From assembly GCA_017614275.1 (NCBI GenBank), contig JAGACE010000149.1, forward strand, positions 1-6,198: DNA of 6,198 nt. Reading direction: 5' to 3'. The translations under genes were made by a program, and so were the position numbers. Shown piece after piece: positions 1 to 5,590 of this stretch. The DNA is from Clostridia bacterium (GTDB lineage Bacteria; Bacillota; Clostridia; Oscillospirales; Acutalibacteraceae). The stretch's first letter is position 1. Every line of letters starts with the position of its first letter. The notes under the pieces were generated by a model. It saw only the letters and a list, made by a program, of their open reading frames with translations, did not search any database and was not told the origin of the DNA.

Positions 1-388
1 CATGGGCGCGGACTTCCTGATGCTGGGCAGGTACTTCTCCCGCTTCGACGAATCCCCGACGGCCAAGCTGATGATCAACGGGACCTACGTCAAGGAGTAC
101 TGGGGCGAAGGTTCCAACCGGGCCCGCAACTGGCAGCGGTACGACATGGGCGGAGACAAGAAGCTCTCCGTTGAGGAAGGCGTCGACTCCTATGTTCCCT
201 ACGCCGGCGCTCTGAAAGACGGCGTGTACGCCACGCTCGCCAAGGTCCGTTCCACCATGTGCAACTGCGGTGCGCTCAGCATCCCGGAACTGCGCGAGAA
301 AGCCAAACTGACGGTCGTCAGCTCCACCTCCATCGTGGAAGGCGGCGCCCACGACGTCATCACGAAGGACACCACGTCCAACGTCTGA
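1..388 (+). CDS. guaB: IMP dehydrogenase, C-terminal part (5' end outside window)
   Basis: This is the last 128 codons of IMP dehydrogenase, which oxidises IMP to XMP with NAD+ in the committed step of guanine nucleotide synthesis in the cytosol. The frame is open at the left edge and the ATG at position 2 is an internal Met. Visible landmarks are [18 protein letters not shown] (the end of the TIM barrel near the IMP-binding loop), the flap segment [20 protein letters not shown] with the Arg-Tyr pair (R46-Y47 of the fragment) expected to activate water, and [18 protein letters not shown], the family's conserved 'EGV..YVPY.G' loop. The flap argues against GMP reductase, which lacks it. The tail ends in a normal TGA and is followed at once by a terminator, so guaB is either the last gene of its operon or monocistronic. 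Family assignment is firm. Confidence 0.96.
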   Translation, partial: MGADFLMLGRYFSRFDESPTAKLMINGTYVKEYWGEGSNRARNWQRYDMGGDKKLSVEEGVDSYVPYAGALKDGVYATLAKVRSTMCNCGALSIPELREKAKLTVVSSTSIVEGGAHDVITKDTTSNV

Positions 389-402
389 TCCCGAAACGCA
401 CA

Positions 403-434
403 AAAAGAGGCCCGAACCGGGCCTCTTTTCTTTT
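403..434 (+). terminator. Rho-independent terminator of guaB
   Basis: A perfect 11-bp stem (AAAAGAGGCCC at 403-413 with GGGCCTCTTTT at 419-429) closes a 5-nt loop. It is followed by a T-rich run to 434, interrupted once by C. It lies 14 nt after the guaB stop and separates guaB from the next promoter. Confidence 0.93.
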
Positions 435-481
435 ACAGCTGTAGAAATGTTGCCAAAAAGATTACAGATACCGAAACGAGC

Positions 482-510
482 ACGACATTTTTTGTATTAT
501 TTGATATAAT
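482..510 (+). promoter_or_regulatory. Sigma-A type promoter of the M28 peptidase-TetR operon
   Basis: A perfect -10 TATAAT (505-510) has an extended-10 TG at 502-503 and a partial -35 ACGACA (482-487, four of six consensus bases) at the ideal 17-bp spacing. Transcription should start near 517-518, giving a leader of only about 20 nt before the ATG at 537. This leaves no room for a riboswitch or leader peptide, so any control is likely at initiation; see the overlapping palindrome. Confidence 0.85.
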
Positions 511-513
511 ACA
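493..513. promoter_or_regulatory. Inverted repeat over the -10: candidate TetR operator
   Basis: The half-sites TGTATTAT (493-500) and ATAATACA (506-513) are perfect 8-bp inverted repeats around a 5-nt centre, TTGAT. The right half lies on the -10 hexamer, so a bound dimer would block RNA polymerase. The size and symmetry fit a TetR-family dimer site, and a TetR gene is the second gene of the operon. A transcript hairpin is unlikely to matter because most of the repeat is upstream of the expected start site. Binding is inference; part of the symmetry comes from the AT-rich -10 itself. Confidence 0.55.
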
Positions 514-520
514 GTTTAGC

Positions 521-526
521 AAAGGA
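521..526 (+). promoter_or_regulatory. Ribosome binding site deciding the peptidase start
   Basis: AAAGGA lies 10 nt before the ATG at 537. The in-frame GTG at 528 begins 1 nt after it, too close for initiation, so the ATG is the start and the protein begins MRIAEEYTDS. Confidence 0.8.
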
Positions 527-536
527 AGTGGTACCC

Positions 537-1817
537 ATGAGAATAGCAGAAGAATACACCGATTCCCTGGACGTCAATGCGGCAACGACCGACGGCGTAG
601 CCATGGTTTCCGAGATCGTCACGGAGATCGGGCCCCGTCCCTCCGGCTCGGAAGAAGAGCTGAAGGCCCAGCAGGTCCTGGCCGACCGGATCCGTCCCTA
701 TGCCGACAAAGTGGCCACCGAGCCCTTTGAGGTCCATCGCCAGGCATTCATGGGGTTCATCCCCTTCACCGTGGCCTGCGGCGTACTCTCTGTGTTCCTC
801 AACTGGTACTGGAGCCCGATGCTCGCCTTCCTCTTCTGTGTGCTGGCCTTCGTCCCGCTGTTCTTCGAGTTCCTGCGGTACGACGAGTTCAACGATAAAC
901 TGTTCCCGAAGCAGACCTCTCACAACACCTACGCGGTCATCCCGCCGGCCGGCGAAACGAAACAGCGCATCGTCATGGTCTCGCATTCGGACAGTCAGTA
1001 CGAGTGGACCCTGAACTGGCTCTTCGGGCAGATCAAAAAGATTGGCGACAAAGGCGGTCTGGTCGCGAAACTCGCGGTGGAGATCCCCGCCGTGGTCGGC
1101 CTGGTCATCCAGACCATCTTCGCGCTGGTCTGCTGGATCGTCGGAAAAGGCGCCCCCGCCGGCGTCATCACCGAGCCCCGCTGGTTCTTCAAGACGTTCT
1201 TCATCGTCAGCCTCGTCTTCATCCCGCTGGAGCTGTCCTTCATCTTCTTCCAGAGCCACACGAAGAGTGTGCCCGGCGCTTCCGACAACCTGTCCGGCTG
1301 CGCCGTGAACCTGGAAACGGTGCGGGCGATCCATGACGCGGGCATAGAACTGTCCCAGACCGAGATCGTGAGTGTTTTCTCCGGCTCCGAGGAAGTAGGC
1401 CTCCGAGGCGCGAAAGCCTTTGCAAAGGCCCACAGAGACGAATATAAAGACATCCCCACCATCGTGGTCGCGCTGGACACGTTCCGGGACCTCGAGGACA
1501 TGGCCATCTACGACCGCGACCTCTCCGGGACGCTGCGCCATGACGCCCAGGTCAAACAGCTGCTGAAGACAGCGGCCAAGAACTGCGGAAGAGACCTCCC
1601 CTACGCCTCGATCTACGTCGGCGGCTCCGATGCCGCGGCGTTCACCCGTCAGGGCTACAAGGCCTCCACGCTGGCCGCCATGAACCCGGATCCGCCCCTC
1701 TATTACCACACGCGGGAGGACACCGTGGAGAATATGCGGCCGGAGTGCATCGCCGTGGGCATCGACATCATGGTCGAAGCCATCTGTATATATGACAAAG
1801 AAGGGTTGCCATCATGA
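537..1817 (+). CDS. Membrane-embedded M28-family zinc metallopeptidase
   Basis: The product is 426 aa, read from ATG 537. It carries the co-catalytic zinc site of M28 aminopeptidases in order: HSD (H150 ligand, D152 catalytic partner), GASDNLSG (D250, bridging ligand), SGSEEVGLRG (E285 general base, E286 ligand), ALDTF (D314 ligand) and YYHTRED (H391 ligand). GGSDAAAFTRQGYKAS (about 362-377) matches the conserved loop before the last ligand. The enzyme should therefore be active, probably removing N-terminal residues from peptides or cleaving related amide bonds; the substrate is unknown. There is no signal peptide. Four hydrophobic segments are visible at about 71-92, 94-113, 181-203 and 216-238. 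The second pair lies between H150 and D250, so the catalytic fold is interrupted by a membrane hairpin. Two hairpins would leave all catalytic motifs on one face; flanking Lys/Arg residues hint that it is cytoplasmic, but this is uncertain. The stop overlaps the TetR start by 4 nt. Confidence 0.88.
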   Translation: MRIAEEYTDSLDVNAATTDGVAMVSEIVTEIGPRPSGSEEELKAQQVLADRIRPYADKVATEPFEVHRQAFMGFIPFTVACGVLSVFLNWYWSPMLAFLFCVLAFVPLFFEFLRYDEFNDKLFPKQTSHNTYAVIPPAGETKQRIVMVSHSDSQYEWTLNWLFGQIKKIGDKGGLVAKLAVEIPAVVGLVIQTIFALVCWIVGKGAPAGVITEPRWFFKTFFIVSLVFIPLELSFIFFQSHTKSVPGASDNLSGCAVNLETVRAIHDAGIELSQTEIVSVFSGSEEVGLRGAKAFAKAHRDEYKDIPTIVVALDTFRDLEDMAIYDRDLSGTLRHDAQVKQLLKTAAKNCGRDLPYASIYVGGSDAAAFTRQGYKASTLAAMNPDPPLYYHTREDTVENMRPECIAVGIDIMVEAICIYDKEGLPS

Positions 1818-2416
1818 GACCAAGAATGGAAAGCGAACAGATCTATGAAGCCGCCATCCCCTTTTTCGCGCGGTACGGCTTCAAAAAGACCACCCTGGAC
1901 GATATCGCCGGGGCGCTCGGCATGAGCAACACCAACATCTATCTGTACGCGAAGAGCAAGCAGGACCTGTATGAGGGCTGCATCCAGTACGCCAAGGAAA
2001 AGTGGCAGGACTATGTCCGCCAGCAGAGTGAATCCATCGAAGAACCAAAGGAGAAACTCCTGGCCACGTTCCGCTCGGCGGTCGCCTATCTCATCTTCAA
2101 CGAAGACGTTCTGGCGCTGCTGCGGAACGACCCCTCCATCTTCCCCATGCTGCCGGATCTGGACCCGGTGGCGGAGTACAACGACTGGACCTCCCAGTAC
2201 GTCAAGGAGATCCTGGACGACGGCATCGAAAAAGGCGTGTTCCGTCCGCTCAACACGACCATCACCTCGGTCCTGCTCTTCGGATGGTACAAGTACATCA
2301 TCCTCAGCGCTCTGGGCATGAAGGAAGAGACCCTGTCTCCGGAACTTCTGGAAGAAACGCTGACCACCATGAGTTCACTCCTGTTCAACGGGCTGCTCGA
2401 GGTGCCGGAAGAATAA
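1814..2416 (+). CDS. TetR/AcrR-family transcriptional regulator
   Basis: This is a 200-aa protein, typical of the family. The N-terminal DNA-binding domain spans about residues 8-55: an amphipathic first helix (IYEAAIPFFARYGFKKTT) is followed by the helix-turn-helix TLDDIAGALGMSNTNIYLYA (27-46) and then KSKQDLYEG, the usual 'K..L' end of the motif. Residues 60-200 form the all-helical ligand-binding and dimerisation part, which is not recognisable at family level, so the inducer is unknown. The start is well supported: AAGAAGGG at 1798-1805 is 8 nt upstream, and ATGA overlaps the peptidase stop, implying translational coupling. A likely role is autorepression of this operon through the palindrome at 493-513; that is inference from context. 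Confidence 0.93.
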   Translation: MRPRMESEQIYEAAIPFFARYGFKKTTLDDIAGALGMSNTNIYLYAKSKQDLYEGCIQYAKEKWQDYVRQQSESIEEPKEKLLATFRSAVAYLIFNEDVLALLRNDPSIFPMLPDLDPVAEYNDWTSQYVKEILDDGIEKGVFRPLNTTITSVLLFGWYKYIILSALGMKEETLSPELLEETLTTMSSLLFNGLLEVPEE

Positions 2417-2430
2417 AACAGAAACAAAAG

Positions 2431-2461
2431 AAGACCATCTTCTCGAACGGAAGATGGTCTT
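2431..2461. terminator. Bidirectional terminator between convergent operons
   Basis: A perfect 12-bp stem (AAGACCATCTTC at 2431-2442, GAAGATGGTCTT at 2450-2461) encloses a 7-nt loop. On the plus strand it is followed by T-rich sequence (TTTTCTT, 2460-2466) and terminates the TetR transcript 14 nt after its stop. On the minus strand it begins 3 nt after the acyltransferase stop and is followed by CTTTTGTTTCTGTTTT, a looser U-rich tract, so it probably ends both transcripts. Confidence 0.9.
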
Positions 2462-2464
2462 TTC

Positions 2465-3520
2465 TTATCGCATATAAAGGAAATAGCGGCCCACTTTCGG
2501 GATGCGGTCCAGCAGCCACGCGAGCAGGAAACTGAGCACGATGGCGAACGCGGTGGCCGCACAGAAGGTCAGGAACGCGGAGTCCGTGTTCCAGTACATG
2601 ACCCGCACGGCAATCTGCACCAGCGGGAAATGGATCAGATACACGGCAAAGGAATACCGCGCGAGGAACGTCACGAATTTCCGGAAGCCGGTGGCTTCGG
2701 CTGCGGGAGCCGCGTGCCGGACGAACAGTTCGAAACAGCAGGCGGTAGAGACGATGAGCGTCCCCCAGGTGTACCAGACGATGGTCTGATCGCCGTTTCG
2801 GAACGAAAGGTACTGGGTCAGCTCGATGCCCAAAAAGCCAAGGAGCGCCACCAGAGACACCACAGAGACGGGCACTTTGGCGAACACTCTCTGCTGCACG
2901 AGATAGCCGAGCAGCAGGTACAGGCCGAACACGCCGCCGGAGAACCCGGGTTCCAGGACAGAGGCGTCCTCAAACCCCAGAGCGGGCCGGATCGTAAAGG
3001 CCGCGAGCACGATGGCGGCAGGCACCAGCAGGAACTTCGCGGAGATGTGCTTCAGGCCGGCCGCGAAGAGCGGCAGGAACAGGTAGATGCCGAGGATCAT
3101 CGGCAGGTACCAGAAGTGGTCCATCGCCGGAACGCCCTCCAGGAAGGCCATCTGCTTCAGCAGCTTGACCGCAGAGAACGGGATGTTCCAGAACACCGCG
3201 TTGAACACGTTGTAGACGATGATCCACAGTTCCGTGACCAGCAGGAGCCGGGCGAAGTTGTGCAGGAAGAAGTGCTTCGTGCGGGCCTCGTCGTACTCTC
3301 TGGGCAGGAACAGATATCCTGTCAGGAACAGAAAGAACGGCACGCTGTACCGCGCGATGGTGAAGAGCGTGACGACGATCATCGCTTTCACGGGGCCCTG
3401 GGCCGTCCACAGGTCGGTGTCGGCGAAGTGGAAGGTCTGTTCCAGGGCGTGGCCCATGCAGACGAGCAGGATGGCCAGCGCGCGGACAAAGTCCAGGACA
3501 TAGACGCGGGGCTTGCTCAC
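2465..3520 (-). CDS. Acyltransferase-3 family integral membrane protein
   Basis: The protein has 351 residues when read from GTG 3520. It matches the acyltransferase-3 (OafA/OatA membrane-domain) family, which moves acyl groups, often acetyl, across the membrane onto surface carbohydrates. The first helix has the family signature LDFVRALAILLVCMGH, with R13 and the likely catalytic H24. It is followed by YSVPFFLFLTGYLFLPRE (59-75), HFWYLPMILGIYLFLP (135-150) and near the end YSFAVYLIHFPLV (289-301), all typical. Roughly ten hydrophobic segments are visible. No extracytoplasmic SGNH esterase domain is attached, unlike full-length OatA, so it is a stand-alone transmembrane unit. It overlaps the upstream LCP gene by GTGA and has no promoter of its own, so the two are co-expressed. 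A plausible substrate is the glycopolymer that the LCP enzyme attaches; acceptor and acyl group are not determinable here. Confidence 0.92.
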   Translation of the reverse strand: MSKPRVYVLDFVRALAILLVCMGHALEQTFHFADTDLWTAQGPVKAMIVVTLFTIARYSVPFFLFLTGYLFLPREYDEARTKHFFLHNFARLLLVTELWIIVYNVFNAVFWNIPFSAVKLLKQMAFLEGVPAMDHFWYLPMILGIYLFLPLFAAGLKHISAKFLLVPAAIVLAAFTIRPALGFEDASVLEPGFSGGVFGLYLLLGYLVQQRVFAKVPVSVVSLVALLGFLGIELTQYLSFRNGDQTIVWYTWGTLIVSTACCFELFVRHAAPAAEATGFRKFVTFLARYSFAVYLIHFPLVQIAVRVMYWNTDSAFLTFCAATAFAIVLSFLLAWLLDRIPKVGRYFLYMR

Positions 3521-5436
3521 GAGACCGCTTCCTCCCACGCTTTGGTGTTCTTCTCAAAGTCGGTGATCTTCACGACTTCCTGGTCCCCCACCTTGGCGTC
3601 TTTCCAGGTGCCTTCGATGGGCAGGCTCAGGCTGTTGGTCTGGTAGGAACCGGACCGGAGCAGCGTGATGATCAGCGACGAGGTGTCGGACATGGTCATG
3701 TCGGTCTTGATGCGCGGCAGGAACGTCTTGGCCATCTCGTTGAGCTGAGCGGCGTTCAGGTTCTTGCATTTCTCGATGCACTCCTGCAGCACCAGACGCT
3801 GACGCTCCGAACGGGCGACGTCCGTGCCGACATACCGGATGCGGGCGTAGGCCAGGGCCTGGTTGCCCGTCAGATTATAGGTGCCGGGGCCAGAATGGAT
3901 CTGCCCCTTGTTCGGCGTGGCGGAGTTGAAGAGCTCTTCGTTCTGGTCGTGGATGTACATATTCAGGTACGGGATCTCGTCCTTGGTGAGTTCCACAGTC
4001 ACCCCGCCCAGATAGTCGATGACATCGATGACGAAGAGGAAGTTGAAGACGGCAACACGGTCGACCACGATGCCGTAGTTCTCGTAGATGGTGTTGATGA
4101 GAAGGTTCGAACCGCCCTCCGCATACGCTTTGTTCAGCTTGTCCTTCCCGTGGCCGGGGATGCTCACATAGGAGTCCCGCAGCAGAGACGTCATGATGAA
4201 CTTCTTGGACGATTTATTGATGGTGCACAGGATCATGGAGTCCGAAAGACCGGTGTAGTTGTCTTTCCGGGAGTCCAGACCGACCAGCAGGATGTTCAGG
4301 GACTTCTCGTTCGCCTCAGACTGGTCTGTGACCTGGATCCTCTGGACCGGGTTGTTCTCGCCCAGGATGTCCAGGTTGCCCAGCAGGCCGTAGTACCGTC
4401 CGAAGAAGACGCCGGCGGCGCCGACCACGAGCAGGATGAGGGCCAGAAGGATGATCAGGATCTTCTGCCAGAGTCTCAGTTTGCCCTTTTTGCGGGGGAC
4501 CTTTTCCCCGCGGCGATTGATCCGGTTGTACTCCCGCAGTTCCTTGCGGGTCAGCGTGGTCGGATCCACGGCCAGAGAACGGCTCTCGATGACCCGTCCG
4601 CCGGCAGCGGCTGCGGCAGCTTCCTGTTTGAAGCCACTCTTGCGGCCCACGCCGAAGTACCCGGACTCGTCCGGAGCCTGCCCGCCGATGCGGACGTCAG
4701 AGGTGCCGGCGGGCGCCATGTTCATGCGTTCGCGGCGTTCTTTCTTGGAGTCCTGCAGGAAACGCTCCAGCGCCTCGATCTGCTCCATCTCTTCATTCGG
4801 GATGACCTGTGTCGGCTGCGAAGCGGCCTCTTCGACGACACGTTCGCCTTCCGTCTTCTCTTCCGAGAAGATGTCCTCCGCCAGACGTCTGCCCTCTTCC
4901 TGGGCAGCTTCCTTGCGGCGGCGCTCTTCGGGCGTGTCGGCAAAGATCTCGGCCAGGAGTTCTTCCTGGGTCTTTTCATGCGGTTCTTCCGATGCATCGC
5001 CCGCGGCGGCGTTGGCCTCGCGCAGCTCCTGATTCCGCAGCCAGGTCTTGCTGTGCTTCGGACGGTCGGAGTGGCTGTAGATGTCGACCATCTCCACCTC
5101 TTCCGGGTCCTGATCCAGGTTCGGGATGGCGTCTCTGGCCGGAGAGACTTTGATGTCTTCCGGCAGATCGACCAGGATGGTCTCCTGGGTGACCGGGCTC
5201 TCCGTGACTTTGACGTCAGGCATGGAGACAGTGGGAAGCCGAGTGCCCGCTTTGGTGCCTTCGGTATCTCTTGTATCGTCGATGGAAAAAGAGGTAAACT
5301 CCACCGCATCGTCTTCCATGTCGAAGGAAAGCGATGTGGCGTCAGTCTCTTCCAAATGGATTCCTTTGTTTTCGGCGTCTGCGACCGCGTCGATCCCCTT
5401 GCGGAGGACGTCGGCCGGAGTCAGTTTCTCATCCAT
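3517..5436 (-). CDS. LytR-CpsA-Psr (LCP) family glycopolymer transferase with long cytoplasmic region
   Basis: This 639-aa protein belongs to the LCP family, which transfers undecaprenyl-linked glycopolymers such as wall teichoic acid or capsule to peptidoglycan outside the membrane. Residues 1-320 are hydrophilic and mostly acidic, with an E/R/K-rich, probably helical stretch (about 155-240) and a run of six Ala (273-278). A basic juxtamembrane stretch (RINRRGEKVPRKKGKLR, 305-321) and one membrane helix (about 324-347) follow, giving an N-in, C-out topology. The LCP domain spans about 378-555: LNILLVGLDSR (D388), SDSMIL (D399), SLLRDSYVSIPGHG (R420, D421), KLNKAYAEGG, LTGNQALAYAR, and the signature DVARSERQR (D539, R542, R545, Q546). 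These include the Mg and pyrophosphate-binding residues, so it should be active. Residues 556-639 form a short C-terminal extension without a recognised LytR_C domain. ATG 5436 has GAAAGG 10 nt upstream. It is the first gene of an operon with the acyltransferase. Confidence 0.95.
   Translation of the reverse strand: MDEKLTPADVLRKGIDAVADAENKGIHLEETDATSLSFDMEDDAVEFTSFSIDDTRDTEGTKAGTRLPTVSMPDVKVTESPVTQETILVDLPEDIKVSPARDAIPNLDQDPEEVEMVDIYSHSDRPKHSKTWLRNQELREANAAAGDASEEPHEKTQEELLAEIFADTPEERRRKEAAQEEGRRLAEDIFSEEKTEGERVVEEAASQPTQVIPNEEMEQIEALERFLQDSKKERRERMNMAPAGTSDVRIGGQAPDESGYFGVGRKSGFKQEAAAAAAGGRVIESRSLAVDPTTLTRKELREYNRINRRGEKVPRKKGKLRLWQKILIILLALILLVVGAAGVFFGRYYGLLGNLDILGENNPVQRIQVTDQSEANEKSLNILLVGLDSRKDNYTGLSDSMILCTINKSSKKFIMTSLLRDSYVSIPGHGKDKLNKAYAEGGSNLLINTIYENYGIVVDRVAVFNFLFVIDVIDYLGGVTVELTKDEIPYLNMYIHDQNEELFNSATPNKGQIHSGPGTYNLTGNQALAYARIRYVGTDVARSERQRLVLQECIEKCKNLNAAQLNEMAKTFLPRIKTDMTMSDTSSLIITLLRSGSYQTNSLSLPIEGTWKDAKVGDQEVVKITDFEKNTKAWEEAVS
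3529..3536 (-). promoter_or_regulatory. Ribosome binding site deciding the acyltransferase start
   Basis: GGGAGGAA on the minus strand ends 8 nt before GTG 3520. The longer reading from GTG 3538 would start next to this site and add six residues (GTG plus GGSGL) that the family does not need. The GTG at 3520 shares GTGA with the LCP stop, a classic translational-coupling arrangement. Confidence 0.78.
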
Positions 5437-5477
5437 AAACCAAAAACCTTTCGTAAGTGTGTTAAATACGCTTGTTA

Positions 5478-5506
5478 ATTATATATTATAGCACACGCAG
5501 ATACAA
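5478..5506 (-). promoter_or_regulatory. Promoter of the LCP-acyltransferase operon, with two tandem -10 hexamers
   Basis: On the minus strand two perfect TATAAT hexamers lie 7 bp apart. The distal one (5490-5485) has an extended-10 TG (5493-5492) but a poor -35. The proximal one (5483-5478) has TTGTAT (5506-5501, weak -35) at exactly 17 bp. Either would start transcription about 30-45 nt before the LCP ATG. The surrounding stretch 5437-5520 is clearly AT-richer than the genes. Confidence 0.8.
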
Positions 5507-5520
5507 CGGAAAAACTCCAC

Positions 5521-5569
5521 AAAAAAAGAGACAGGTCCGGGGCTTATTTTTCCCGAAGATGTCTCTTTT
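5521..5569 (-). terminator. Rho-independent terminator of the wall-binding repeat protein gene
   Basis: On the minus strand, AAAAGAGACA (5569-5560) pairs with TGTCTCTTTT (5533-5524) as a 10-bp outer stem. The 26-nt interior can pair further in part (CGGG with CCCCGG). A run of seven T (5527-5521) follows. It sits 21 nt after the repeat-protein stop and upstream of the LCP promoter, insulating two same-strand transcription units. Confidence 0.88.
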
Positions 5570-5590
5570 GTTTGTACCATTACGGTCCGC

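Noticed and set aside
2..388. A complete 128-aa protein starting at position 2
   Set aside because: The sequence begins in the middle of the IMP dehydrogenase barrel. The Met is internal and the gene starts outside the window.
434..443. Perfect 10-bp palindrome TACAGCTGTA just after the guaB terminator, with TACAG recurring at 463 and 510
   Set aside because: It is short, upstream of the -35 and overlaps the terminator's T-run. Five-base repeats are expected by chance. The 493-513 palindrome is a much better operator candidate.
528..536. GTG at 528 as the peptidase start
   Set aside because: It begins 1 nt after the AAAGGA ribosome binding site. The ATG at 537 has proper spacing.
516..1709. 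Long open frame on the minus strand opposite the peptidase (397 codons)
   Set aside because: It is a mirror of the codon bias of the plus-strand gene. Its protein is rich in Gly, Asp, Arg and Val with no family resemblance, while the plus strand carries complete M28 motifs.
2630..3646. Open frame on the plus strand across the acyltransferase and LCP 3' end (338 codons)
   Set aside because: Its product is a highly charged Glu/Arg/His/Gln-rich sequence typical of an antisense shadow. It spans two real genes and lacks a convincing ribosome binding site.
3895..5478. Long open frame on the plus strand opposite the LCP gene (527 codons)
   Set aside because: The minus strand encodes an unmistakable LCP domain. 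The antisense frame has no recognisable motif and runs through the LCP promoter region.
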